Assembly: GCF_036860675.1 (NCBI RefSeq)
Contig: NZ_JAYKGK010000009.1
Span: forward strand, 68,837-132,836
Reading direction: 5' to 3'
Source of the DNA: Rosettibacter primus
Lineage (GTDB): Bacteria > Bacteroidota > Ignavibacteria > Ignavibacteriales > Melioribacteraceae
DNA length: 64,000 bases
The notes beneath the pieces were generated by a model. That model searched no databases and was not told the DNA's origin. It worked only from the letters and a program-made list of their open reading frames with translations. A program made the position numbers and the translations under genes. Positions 45,072-53,919 of the stretch are shown piece after piece. How positions within the stretch are numbered: position 1 is the first letter of the stretch; each line of letters starts with the position of its first letter.

Positions 45072-45791
45072 TCAGAGTCTTTTAATAGAACCTGATACAA
45101 AATAAGGAATCACATCGGTTATTCCATATTTTGAACATTCTATAATGTCATCAAGAAAACCATTTTCTATTAACAGTTTGCCGTGTTCTGTACTACTCAA
45201 AAATTCATATAAATTTTTTCCCATTTGCTTGTTCAAAGTTAAACTTGCTACGGCTGAATCAGAAAGTTGAATGTCCTTATTTTGTGAATAAATTTCATTA
45301 ATAAGCATACCGGCACATACAGCATCTTCAAGATTAAATAATCCATTAGTTCCTGCACAAATAATTTCAAAATCAAGATTGAGATTTATCAGGTGTTTTG
45401 CAAGTGCAGGTAAGTTTAAGAAACAACCAATAAATAAATTTTCACAGAATTTTGCTTTTACTATGCTTTTACTTCCATTTGTTGTATATAAAATTATTGA
45501 TTTACCGGCAACTATTTCCGGTTTATATTCCAAAGGAGAATTTCCAAGATTAAATCCTTCAACCATTTTAGTATTTCTTTCACCGCATAGTAAAGTCTGG
45601 CTTTTAAATGCATCACTTGAAATTTTCATTGCAAAATCAAGTGTGCTTACAGGAATAACTTCTCTAGCACCATTTGATAGAGCAGTTGTTATCACAGAGG
45701 AGGCTCTGAGAACATCAATCATTACAGCAGTTTTACCTGTAAAGTAGAGTTCATCAAGAAAAATATTAGAGAATAATACATTAATTTTCAT
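45072..45791 (-). CDS. comB: ComB-family 2-phosphosulfolactate phosphatase
   Basis: A 239-residue protein matching the ComB family: MKINVLFS at the start, GKTAVMIDVLRASSVITTAL (about residues 19-38), LLCGERNTKMVEGFNLGNSPLEY (about 68-90), YTTNGSKSI and CAGTNGLFNLEDAVCAGMLI. In methanogens ComB dephosphorylates phosphosulfolactate during coenzyme M synthesis. Here it stands alone between gcvT and ftsK, with no other coenzyme M or sulfolactate gene, so the real substrate may differ. ATG start, 1 base after gcvT. Confidence 0.88.
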   Translation of the reverse strand: MKINVLFSNIFLDELYFTGKTAVMIDVLRASSVITTALSNGAREVIPVSTLDFAMKISSDAFKSQTLLCGERNTKMVEGFNLGNSPLEYKPEIVAGKSIILYTTNGSKSIVKAKFCENLFIGCFLNLPALAKHLINLNLDFEIICAGTNGLFNLEDAVCAGMLINEIYSQNKDIQLSDSAVASLTLNKQMGKNLYEFLSSTEHGKLLIENGFLDDIIECSKYGITDVIPYFVSGSIKRL

Positions 45792-45792
45792 A

Positions 45793-46875
45793 TCAGTTCT
45801 TCACAAATGGTAATTTAGTGACAATTGCAGGAATTTCTTTTTCCCTTATTAAAAAATTAACTTGAGTACCTTCCTTAGCATAGTCAATTGAAACATAGCC
45901 AAGAGCAATTGCTTTTTCAAGTATCGGGCTTACAGTTCCACTTGTAACTTTTCCAATTATTTTGCCATCTGCTTTTAAGTCATATCCATGACGAGGAAAA
46001 ACCTTTTCTTCAGATATCAATGGAACCAATTTTCTTTTCAAACCTTCTTCTTTAATTTTTAGCAATGCTTCTTTGCCAATGAATGAATTTTTTTTCAACT
46101 TGGTAATCCAACTGAGATTAGCTTCAAGTGGATTGGTAGTCTGGTCAATATCATTGCCATAAAGGCAATATCCCATTTCGAGTCTTAATGAATCCCTTGC
46201 TCCAAGCCCAGCAGGCTGAATATTAAATTCTTTACCTGCATCAAATAAATCATTCCATACTTTTTCTGCTACTTGTTCATTTCCCTTGAAATATAATTCA
46301 TAGCCTAATTCTCCAGTGTATCCAGTTCTAGATACAATCATATCAACATTTGCAATCCTAGCAAAAAAGAAATGATAATATTCCAAATCAAGAGGACGGT
46401 CGCACAATTTTTCAATTACAAATTTTGAATTTGGTCCTTGAACAGCAAGCAGAGAATAATCATCGCTTTCATCTGATATATCAACATCAAAAAGATTATT
46501 CTTTTTCATCCATTCAAAATCTTTATCTTTATTTGATGCATTAACAACAAACATATATTCTTTATCGTTGATTTTATAAACAAGTAAATCATCAATAATC
46601 CCGCCATCAGGATAACACATAACAGAATATTGAACTCTACCATTAGTTAACATTGAGGCATCATTAGTTGTGATATATTGAACAAAATCAAGAGCCTTTT
46701 CTCCTCGAATAAAAATTTCTCCCATGTGCGAAACATCAAAAACACCAACAGAATTTCTTACCGCTTTATGCTCTGCAATTATTGAAGAATACTGAACAGG
46801 CATTTTGAACCCAGCAAAGTCAACAATTTTAGCTCTTAGCTTTTCGTGAATGGGATAGAATTTTGTTTTTTTCAT
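45793..46875 (-). CDS. gcvT: Glycine cleavage system aminomethyltransferase (T protein)
   Basis: Transfers the methylene group of aminomethylated H protein to tetrahydrofolate. It has 360 residues from ATG 46875. Motifs seen are FYPIHEKLRAKIVDFAGFKMPV at the start, GVFDVSHMGEI (about residues 46-56), SRTGYTGELGYEL (about 188-200), GLGARDSLRLEMGYCLYG (about 230) and the C-terminal barrel domain. No gcvH or gcvP is adjacent. A TTG at 46902 is open in frame but overlaps the aldolase gene; the ATG is preferred and lies 5 bases after that gene's stop. Confidence 0.95.
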   Translation of the reverse strand: MKKTKFYPIHEKLRAKIVDFAGFKMPVQYSSIIAEHKAVRNSVGVFDVSHMGEIFIRGEKALDFVQYITTNDASMLTNGRVQYSVMCYPDGGIIDDLLVYKINDKEYMFVVNASNKDKDFEWMKKNNLFDVDISDESDDYSLLAVQGPNSKFVIEKLCDRPLDLEYYHFFFARIANVDMIVSRTGYTGELGYELYFKGNEQVAEKVWNDLFDAGKEFNIQPAGLGARDSLRLEMGYCLYGNDIDQTTNPLEANLSWITKLKKNSFIGKEALLKIKEEGLKRKLVPLISEEKVFPRHGYDLKADGKIIGKVTSGTVSPILEKAIALGYVSIDYAKEGTQVNFLIREKEIPAIVTKLPFVKN

Positions 46876-46880
46876 TTCAT

Positions 46881-47525
46881 CTATTGATTTAGTTTTTTCC
46901 AATCTGAAAGAAATTTTTCCAATCCAATATCAGTTAAAGGATGCTTGAAAAGTTTTTCTATGACATCAAAAGGAATCGTAGCTATATGAGCTCCCATCAT
47001 TGCTGCTTCTACTACATGTAAAGGATGACGAACACTTGCAACTATAATTTCTGTTTTAAAATTATAATTACGATAGATTTGAACAATTTGTGCTATTAAG
47101 GCCATTCCTTCATGACTGATATCATCAAGTCTGCCAACAAACGGGCTTACATAAGTTGCACCTGCTTTTGCTGCTAAAATTGCTTGCGGTGCCGAAAAAC
47201 ATAAAGTAACATTAGTCTTAATTCCTTCTGATGATAATGTTTTTACAGCTTTAATTCCTTCTTTAATCAGAGGAATTTTAACCACAATATTTTTATGAAT
47301 CTTTGAAAGTTCTCTTGCTTCTTTTAGAATCCCATCATAATCAGTTGACACAACTTCAGCACTTATAGGGCCATCAACAATTTTAACAATTTCTTCCAAA
47401 AGTTCTCTAAAGTTTTTTCCCTCTTTAGCTACAAGAGATGGATTAGTTGTAACTCCATCAAGTAAACCATAAGAAGCTGCTTCTTTTATATGATTTATAT
47501 TAGCTGAATCAATAAAAAATTTCAT
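46881..47525 (-). CDS. Fructose-6-phosphate-aldolase / TalC-type transaldolase
   Basis: A 214-residue class I aldolase of the small transaldolase family (Fsa/TalC). It begins KFFIDSANINHIKEA and has DGVTTNPSLVAKEG (about residues 23-36), the Schiff-base lysine in NIVVKIPLIKEG (about 83), TLCFSAPQA and ASVRHPLHV. It works either as transaldolase in the pentose phosphate pathway or as fructose-6-phosphate aldolase; the two cannot be told apart reliably by eye. A very strong AGGAGGT ribosome-binding site precedes the ATG. The 226-base AT-rich gap upstream should hold its promoter, but I found no clear match there. Confidence 0.93.
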   Translation of the reverse strand: MKFFIDSANINHIKEAASYGLLDGVTTNPSLVAKEGKNFRELLEEIVKIVDGPISAEVVSTDYDGILKEARELSKIHKNIVVKIPLIKEGIKAVKTLSSEGIKTNVTLCFSAPQAILAAKAGATYVSPFVGRLDDISHEGMALIAQIVQIYRNYNFKTEIIVASVRHPLHVVEAAMMGAHIATIPFDVIEKLFKHPLTDIGLEKFLSDWKKLNQ

Positions 47526-47751
47526 TGTTACCTCCTAATGACCAAATTGTTTACTGAAAAATTAATAAAATTGATTCACATAAATATGATATAAAATTTT
47601 TTAATGTGATAAATTCTATTTTATTATTGACGTAAAACAAATCACAAAATTCATTCAAAAATAATTTTAAAAAAATAAAATATTCATTAAGCTCTCATTA
47701 ATTAAGCAGATTTATTCTAATCAATTTTCATTCATTTAACAGCAAAAAAAT

Positions 47752-49362
47752 TCATGCAAAATTATCTGTAATATCTTCTCCTGTTCTTGTAACAAGAATT
47801 CGGAAGGAAGAAGGATCCATTCTTTCTTCCTGAATTAATTTCAATCTGACCATGTATTTCAATTGAATTTTAGTAAGAGTAGAAATAAATCCTTCTTTTA
47901 GTTTTTCTCCAAGAGAAGGATGAACAATTAGCTTCAAAGATTTATGCTTGCCTTCAAGTCGATAACGTTGTAACCATTTTTCTATTTCATGAATTAGATT
48001 TGATTTTTTTGTAAGCAGTCCCGTTCCCTGACAATAAGGACAAACTTCTGTCATCGATTGAACAATATTTTCTCTAACTCTTTCTCGTGTAATCTGTACA
48101 AGTCCAAATTCAGTCATCGGAAGCAGAGCGGTTTTAGCTCGGTCTTTCTTAAATTCTTTTTTGAGTTCATCATAAATTTTTTTTCTGTTTTTTTCATCTT
48201 CAAGGTCAATGAAATCAACTACAATCAATCCGCCAATATCTCTCAATCTTAATTGACGAACAATTTCTCTGGCAGCTTCTAAATCTGTTTTAAGCGAATT
48301 TAATTCTTGTTCTTTTTTTGCAGCATATCTTCCACTATTAACATCAATTACTGTCATTGCTTCAGTATGTTCAATAATTATATGACCACCACTGGGAAGA
48401 GGCACTTTTCTTCCCATTAAAGTTTTTATCTGTTCTTCTATTTTGAATGTTTCAAATATTGGTTCTTCACCTTTATAATATTCAATTCTGTCCAAAAGCG
48501 ATGGCTGAACGAATTGAACATAATTTCTTATTTCTTTCCATAATTTTTTAGAATCTACAAAAACTTTCGAGACATCGGGAGTAAATAAATCGCGTATTAC
48601 ACTTATTGTTGTACTCAAATCTTTATAAAGGATTGCTGGTGGTTCAAGTTTTTTTGCGTCTTCCTGAATGTCTTCCCAGATTTTTACCAAATATTTTAAG
48701 TCACCTGCAAGGGTTTCTTCATCCTGATCTTTTGCTGCGGTTCTTATAATTAAGCCGCAGTCTTTTGGAATAATGCTCCTTGCAATTCTTCTCAATCTTT
48801 TTCGTTCTCTTATATCAACAATCTTTTTTGAAACACCAATTTTATCATCCATCGGGAGAAGAACACAAAATCTTCCAGGGATGGAAACAGAAGATGTAAC
48901 TCTAACACCTTTATCTTTTACCGGTTCTTTAAGAATCTGAACTAAAATTTCTTGTCCTTTCTTAAGCTTTGGAATCTGCCGTTCTCTTACAACATGTCTT
49001 TCTGTTTTTTTCTCTTCTTCTGTTTGCTCAGCTGTTTCTACCGAAGATAATTCATTATTCCCTGATTGATTTTCATCTTCATCTTCATCTTCATCGGTCT
49101 CGTCATCTTCGAATATTCCCTGTAAAGCTTTTGTTCGTTCTCCAATATCGGAGAAGTGTAGAAAAGCATCGTGTTTTAATCCAATATCAATAAATGCTGC
49201 ACGTATGCCAGGTAAAACACGAGCAACTCTGCCCAAATAAATATCCCCAACCATTCGCTGCTTTTCTGGATGCTCAACAAAAAAATCAACCAGATTTCCA
49301 TCTTCGGTAATTGCTACTCTGTTTTGAGTAGTTGTAGAACTGATAATTATTTCTTTGTTCAT
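47752..49362 (-). CDS. Ribonuclease G/E-family endoribonuclease
   Basis: A 536-residue RNase E/G catalytic core. The N-terminal S1 domain (about residues 38-170) is split by an acidic, low-complexity insertion of about 50 residues (about 88-140). The catalytic domain has the metal-binding DVNSGRYA (about 338) and VDFIDLEDEKNR (about 380). The zinc-link CPYCQGTG is near residue 436. It lacks the long C-terminal scaffold of E. coli RNase E. It probably starts mRNA decay and processes rRNA. ATG start. Confidence 0.93.
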   Translation of the reverse strand: MNKEIIISSTTTQNRVAITEDGNLVDFFVEHPEKQRMVGDIYLGRVARVLPGIRAAFIDIGLKHDAFLHFSDIGERTKALQGIFEDDETDEDEDEDENQSGNNELSSVETAEQTEEEKKTERHVVRERQIPKLKKGQEILVQILKEPVKDKGVRVTSSVSIPGRFCVLLPMDDKIGVSKKIVDIRERKRLRRIARSIIPKDCGLIIRTAAKDQDEETLAGDLKYLVKIWEDIQEDAKKLEPPAILYKDLSTTISVIRDLFTPDVSKVFVDSKKLWKEIRNYVQFVQPSLLDRIEYYKGEEPIFETFKIEEQIKTLMGRKVPLPSGGHIIIEHTEAMTVIDVNSGRYAAKKEQELNSLKTDLEAAREIVRQLRLRDIGGLIVVDFIDLEDEKNRKKIYDELKKEFKKDRAKTALLPMTEFGLVQITRERVRENIVQSMTEVCPYCQGTGLLTKKSNLIHEIEKWLQRYRLEGKHKSLKLIVHPSLGEKLKEGFISTLTKIQLKYMVRLKLIQEERMDPSSFRILVTRTGEDITDNFA

Positions 49363-49390
49363 TTAAAACTCTTTTAATTCTGTTTAACCA

Positions 49391-50455
49391 TTATCCTATT
49401 GTTTCATAATCATTTTTTAGCCAGAATAAAACTTTCTTTTTGAATTTTGCATTTATAATGTAATTGCATTGTGATTTATAAAAATCATATTGAATTTTCT
49501 CTGTGTGTTCATCTATCAAAATTTTTAATGAGTTCAAGTCTTGTTGTGAAAATACTTTTTCCATCAATTCTTCTATGCCCTGAAAATTTCTAAAATACCA
49601 GATTATATTTTTTTTCACTTTATCAATGCATTTTATTTCGCCATACTCTTCTTTCAACAAATCAATTTGTTTTAACAAAACTTTTCTAATCAAATCAATT
49701 GATGGTTCTCCAGGGTCAATACCAGTTTCAATCAGTGAATTATATCTTTCAAAGATAAAAGGATTTCCAATTGCACCGCGTGCTATCATTGCAGAATCAC
49801 AATTCGTTTCTTTAAACATCTGACAAATATCCTCTGGATTAAAAAGTGAGCCATTCCCTACTACTGGAATATTTACATTTTCTTTTACTTTTCTTATCCA
49901 TTCCCAGTGTGGTTCAGAGTCATATTTTTCTTCTCGAGTTCTTGCATGAATAAAAATTATTGAAGCCCCATTGTCTTCAATTGATTTTGCAACTTCAATA
50001 ACATTAATTTTTTTATGATTTTTGCCCAGTCTTATTTTTACAGAAATCGGAATTCCCCCGGAATTTTTTACCATTGATGCAACAATCTTTCCTATTCTTA
50101 TTGGGTCATCAAGTAAAGCTGCACCCATTAAATTTGATGTTACTTTTTCAACAGGGCAGCCACTATTTAAATCAATTAAATCAGGTTTTAATTTTGAAAT
50201 TTCTTTTACTGCTTCTCCTATTACTATCGGGTCGTTGCCCAAAATTTGAACACCAATTGGTTTTTCAGAAATATGGAAAGAAAGATTTCGAAGTGTTTCA
50301 AAATTATTATTGACAACTCCAGCTGCACTTACCATTTGAGTAAATGTAAAGCCAGCACCATGTTCTTTACAGATTTTTCTAAAAGAAGAATCTGTAATTT
50401 CTGCCATTGGTGCTAAAAAAAGTTTTTTGCCAATATCAATGTTTCCTATTTTCAT
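49391..50455 (-). CDS. dusB: tRNA-dihydrouridine synthase DusB-like
   Basis: A 354-residue FMN enzyme that reduces uridines in the tRNA D-loop. Motifs are LAPMAEITDSSFRKICKEHG (about residues 14-33), the catalytic Cys in DLNSGCPVEKV (about 99), KIRLGKNHK (about 140), VGNGSLFNPED (about 203) and MIARGAIGNPFIFE. It is the last gene of the rimP-to-dusB group, 59 bases beyond pnp. Assignment to DusB rather than another Dus class rests on the NSGCPVEKV pattern. Confidence 0.9.
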   Translation of the reverse strand: MKIGNIDIGKKLFLAPMAEITDSSFRKICKEHGAGFTFTQMVSAAGVVNNNFETLRNLSFHISEKPIGVQILGNDPIVIGEAVKEISKLKPDLIDLNSGCPVEKVTSNLMGAALLDDPIRIGKIVASMVKNSGGIPISVKIRLGKNHKKINVIEVAKSIEDNGASIIFIHARTREEKYDSEPHWEWIRKVKENVNIPVVGNGSLFNPEDICQMFKETNCDSAMIARGAIGNPFIFERYNSLIETGIDPGEPSIDLIRKVLLKQIDLLKEEYGEIKCIDKVKKNIIWYFRNFQGIEELMEKVFSQQDLNSLKILIDEHTEKIQYDFYKSQCNYIINAKFKKKVLFWLKNDYETIG

Positions 50456-50514
50456 TAATCATAGCCATAATAAATATCAGCTACATGCTTCAAAATCTTT
50501 CCTTTATTCAGCAA

Positions 50515-52623
50515 TTATTTGTTATTGTCGTTCTCTTCAGTATTTTGATTTTCTTTTAATAATGCTTTTCGTGATAAAGTAAATTTATTCCCATCAATGC
50601 TAAGAAGTTTTACTTTAATTGTATCACCTTCTTTCAAAACATCTGATACTTTATCAATTTTTTTATTATCAATTTGTGAGATATGAAGTAATCCTTGAAC
50701 GCCGGGTAAAATTTCTACAAATGCACCAAAATCAGCAATGCGCACAACTTTACCATTATAATTTTTTCCAACTTCAGGTTCTGCTGTTAACCATTTGATA
50801 TATTCTTTTGCTTCTCTTGCTTGCTTTGCATCTTGACCGGATATATTTACTGTTCCATCTTCATCAATAACAATTTCCACATTATAATCTTTTTGAATCT
50901 TCTGAATAATTTTTCCACCTGGTCCAATCACAGCTCCAATTTTATCAGTTGGGATTTTTGTCGAAAGCAATGTTGGAGCATAAATAGAAATATGAGAACG
51001 TGGAGCTGAAATTGCTTGATTCATTATTTTCAAAATATGTAATCTTCCTTCTTTTGCCTGTTGCAAAGCCTTTTCCATTATTTCATACGAGATTCCCTGA
51101 ATTTTAATATCCATCTGAAATCCTGTTATGCCTTTTTCGGAACCTGCAACCTTAAAATCCATATCTCCAAGATGGTCTTCATTACCAAGTATATCAGATA
51201 GAATTGCATATTGGTCACCTTCTTTAACAAGTCCCATTGCTATTCCAGCAATCGCAGTTTTTATTGGCACCCCACCATCCATCAAAGCTAAAGAACCTGC
51301 ACATACAGTAGCCATTGATGAAGAACCGTTCGATTCCAGAATATCTGAGTTCAATCTAATCATATAAGGAAATTTATCTTCAGAAGGAATAACATTTTTT
51401 AATGAACGTTCTGCAAGATTACCATGACCAACTTCTCTTCTACCAACTCCAGTATATTTACCAACTTCACCAACACTAAAAGACGGGAAGTTATAATGAA
51501 GAATAAATCTCTTTCTGAATTCAGCTTGCAGACCATCTATAATTTGTTCATCTTGCTTTGTTCCAAGCGTTAAAGTTGTTAAGCTTTGAGTTTCACCCCG
51601 CGTAAAAAGTGCAGAACCATGGGGACGAGGCAGCAAACCAAGTTCAATTGATATCGGTCTAATTTCATTGGTTTTTCTTCCATCAAGACGCAATCCTTCC
51701 TCCAAAATTCTCTTTCGCATTAAATCTTTTTCCATGTCATGAAGTATTTCTTTGATAACTTTTTCATGCTCTGGATATTTCTCTGCAAGAGCTGCGATTA
51801 CTTCTTCTTCAAGTTCTTTATTTTTATTCGAACGTTCTTCTTTAGTTAAAACAGTCGCAACTATTGCTTTGAATTTTTCGTATGCTAATTCATGAACATC
51901 TTTCAAAAGATTTTCATCAATTACTTTTGGAGGAATTTCTAATTTTGGCTTGCCACAGAGTTCTCGTAATTCATTTTGAGCCTGGACAATCTTTTTAATT
52001 TCTCCATGAGCAAATTTAAGAGCATTTAGCATATCCTCTTCACTAACTTCTTTAGCTTCTCCTTCGACCATCATGATTGAACTTTCTGTGCCGGCAACAA
52101 CCAGTTCAATGTCACTTTCTTCAATTTGCTGCAATGTAGGATTAATAATGAATTCGCCATTTATTCTACCTACTCTTACTTCACCAATTGGTTCGAGGAA
52201 AGGAATATCTGATATAACAAGAGCAGCAGAAGCACCGCAAGCAGCAATTACATCAGCATCATTTTCATTATCGAAGGAATAAACAAATGCAACAATTTGA
52301 GTATCATTAAAAAAATTATCTGGGAATAATGGGCGAATTGGTCTATCAATTAATCTTGCACTTAAAATTTCTTTATCGCTTGGTTTTCCTTCTCGTTTAA
52401 TAAATCCACCAGGAATTTTTCCAGCAGCAAATGATTTTTCTCGATATTCCACATTTAGTGGAAAGAAATCTATATCATCTCTTACATCGCCCATTACGGC
52501 TGTAACAAGAACCATTGTATCACCATAACGAACCATTACGGCGCCATTAGCCTGTTTGGCTAATTTGCCCGTTTCAAAAATCAATTTGTGCTTGCCTATT
52601 TGTACTTCTTTTGTATATACCAT
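50515..52623 (-). CDS. pnp: Polyribonucleotide nucleotidyltransferase (PNPase)
   Basis: A 702-residue 3'-5' phosphorolytic exoribonuclease. Two RNase PH domains (about residues 10-230 and 320-545) flank an all-alpha domain, with GKIPGGFIKREG (about 73), FTRGETQSL (about 345) and VCAGSLALMDGGVPI (about 440). A KH domain (VIGPGGKIIQKIQ, about 568-580) and an S1 domain (GKVVRIADFGAFVEI, about 624) complete it. It follows rpsO by 12 bases, the conserved order in bacteria, and processing between them may control both. Confidence 0.98.
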   Translation of the reverse strand: MVYTKEVQIGKHKLIFETGKLAKQANGAVMVRYGDTMVLVTAVMGDVRDDIDFFPLNVEYREKSFAAGKIPGGFIKREGKPSDKEILSARLIDRPIRPLFPDNFFNDTQIVAFVYSFDNENDADVIAACGASAALVISDIPFLEPIGEVRVGRINGEFIINPTLQQIEESDIELVVAGTESSIMMVEGEAKEVSEEDMLNALKFAHGEIKKIVQAQNELRELCGKPKLEIPPKVIDENLLKDVHELAYEKFKAIVATVLTKEERSNKNKELEEEVIAALAEKYPEHEKVIKEILHDMEKDLMRKRILEEGLRLDGRKTNEIRPISIELGLLPRPHGSALFTRGETQSLTTLTLGTKQDEQIIDGLQAEFRKRFILHYNFPSFSVGEVGKYTGVGRREVGHGNLAERSLKNVIPSEDKFPYMIRLNSDILESNGSSSMATVCAGSLALMDGGVPIKTAIAGIAMGLVKEGDQYAILSDILGNEDHLGDMDFKVAGSEKGITGFQMDIKIQGISYEIMEKALQQAKEGRLHILKIMNQAISAPRSHISIYAPTLLSTKIPTDKIGAVIGPGGKIIQKIQKDYNVEIVIDEDGTVNISGQDAKQAREAKEYIKWLTAEPEVGKNYNGKVVRIADFGAFVEILPGVQGLLHISQIDNKKIDKVSDVLKEGDTIKVKLLSIDGNKFTLSRKALLKENQNTEENDNNK

Positions 52624-52635
52624 GTTTTAAAACCT

Positions 52636-52905
52636 CTATTTTCTTATGTTCAATTCTTTAATTATAGTACGATATCTTTCAATATCTTTTTTCATTAGAT
52701 AATCTAGCAATCTTCTTCTTTTACCAACCATTTGCATCAAGCCTCTTCTTGATGCATGGTCTTTTTTATGGCTTTCAAAATGAGCAGTAAGATTGTTAAT
52801 CCTTTCTGTTAATATTGCAATTTGAACTTCGGGTGTTCCACTGTCTTTTTCATTTTTGCCATATTTTTTGATTAACTCAAGTTTTCTTTCTTTTGAGAGT
52901 GACAT
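52636..52905 (-). CDS. rpsO: 30S ribosomal protein S15
   Basis: An 89-residue ribosomal protein that binds 16S rRNA early in assembly. Complete S15 sequence: GTPEVQIAILTERINNLTAHFESHKKDHASRRGL-type core (about residues 23-56) followed by MVGKRRRLLDYL. AAGGAG precedes the ATG. The 68-base gap after ribF contains a hairpin that could be the autoregulatory site. Cotranscribed with pnp. Confidence 0.98.
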   Translation of the reverse strand: MSLSKERKLELIKKYGKNEKDSGTPEVQIAILTERINNLTAHFESHKKDHASRRGLMQMVGKRRRLLDYLMKKDIERYRTIIKELNIRK

Positions 52906-52936
52906 TTTTAACTCCTTTATTTTTGTTTTACAATGT

Positions 52937-52958
52937 AATCCCAGAATTAACCGGGATT
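52937..52958 (-). promoter_or_regulatory. Hairpin in the rpsO leader, possible S15 autoregulatory element
   Basis: On the minus strand AATCCC, loop GGTTAATTCT, GGGATT form a 6-bp stem that ends 31 bases before the rpsO ATG. No T run follows, so it is not a standard terminator. S15 represses its own mRNA through structured leaders in several unrelated bacteria; the assignment here is inference from position. Confidence 0.35.
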
Positions 52959-52973
52959 AATTAATTAAAAATA

Positions 52974-53909
52974 TTAATTGATTCCTTCAATTATTTCTTT
53001 TGCTGTTTTAATATCCAGCCTAATTTGATTTATTAAATCTTCTTTCGATTCAAATTTCTTTTCATCACGAATATATTTTATAAATTTGACTTCAATATCT
53101 TCGCCATAAACATTCCTATTAAAATCAAAAAGATTTACTTCGAGCGTTGTTTGATTATTATTTTCAAAAGTTGGTCGAATTCCGATATTCATTACTCCAT
53201 AATAATTTTTATTTTTCAGAACACAACTAACCACATAAACACCATTTTTCGGAATAGCTTTTCTTTCGTCATGAAGTTTAATATTTGCCGTAGGAAAACC
53301 TAATTCCCTACCTCGTTTTGTTCCTTCAACAATCTTTCCTGAGATTTTATAATTTCTACCTAAAAAGAGATTAACTTTTTCGATATTTCCTTCATTCAAA
53401 GCTTTACGAATTTTAGTACTGCTAACAATTTGACCATCAATCATTTCTGCTTCAACCGAAGTAACATTAAAATTGTGCTGTCTTCCAAACTCTTTTAATT
53501 TTTCTTCATCACCCAATCTGTCTTTTCCAAATTTATGGTCGTGTCCAATTACAATATGAGAAACACCAATATCATTTACTAAAATTTTTTTAATAAACTC
53601 TTCTGAGGTCATCTGTGAAAATTCTAAAGTAAAATTCTGAACTATAAGATTATCAATTCCAAATTTTTCCAAGTACAATTTTTTTTCATCAAGTGTTGTA
53701 AGAATTTTCAAATTAAAATCCTTAGCAATTACACTTCTTGGATGAGGTTCAAAAGTCAAAAGAACGCTTGTTCCATTAATCTCTTTACTTAATTCAAGTA
53801 ATTTTTTCAAGATTTTTTGATGACCAATATGCAATCCATCAAAACTTCCAACAGTAATAACTGTTTTCTTATCTTTTTTAAATTCAGAAGAATCTTTAAA
53901 AATTTTCAT
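52974..53909 (-). CDS. ribF: Bifunctional riboflavin kinase / FAD synthetase RibF
   Basis: Makes FMN and FAD from riboflavin. The 311-residue protein has the N-terminal nucleotidyltransferase domain with VGSFDGLHIGHQKIL (about residues 20-34), TFEPHPR, and SSTKIRKALNEG (about 166). The C-terminal flavokinase domain has GRELGFPTANIKL (about 201-213) and GVYVV...GVMNIGIRPTF. ATG start, located between truB and rpsO in the conserved translation cluster. Confidence 0.97.
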   Translation of the reverse strand: MKIFKDSSEFKKDKKTVITVGSFDGLHIGHQKILKKLLELSKEINGTSVLLTFEPHPRSVIAKDFNLKILTTLDEKKLYLEKFGIDNLIVQNFTLEFSQMTSEEFIKKILVNDIGVSHIVIGHDHKFGKDRLGDEEKLKEFGRQHNFNVTSVEAEMIDGQIVSSTKIRKALNEGNIEKVNLFLGRNYKISGKIVEGTKRGRELGFPTANIKLHDERKAIPKNGVYVVSCVLKNKNYYGVMNIGIRPTFENNNQTTLEVNLFDFNRNVYGEDIEVKFIKYIRDEKKFESKEDLINQIRLDIKTAKEIIEGIN

Positions 53910-53919
53910 TTATCATCAT

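Noticed and set aside
45050..45100. Longer FtsK start at TTG 45100
   Set aside because: The extra 17 residues are out-of-frame comB sequence; ATG 45049 gives a normal FtsK N-terminus.
47604..47645. TGTGAT...ATCACA pair upstream of the aldolase gene as a CRP site
   Set aside because: The half-sites are about 30 bases apart instead of 6, which does not fit a CRP dimer.
47526..47751. 226-base gap upstream of the aldolase gene as a glycine riboswitch for gcvT
   Set aside because: AT-rich without the paired GC stems or conserved core of the glycine riboswitch, and the first gene is not gcvT.
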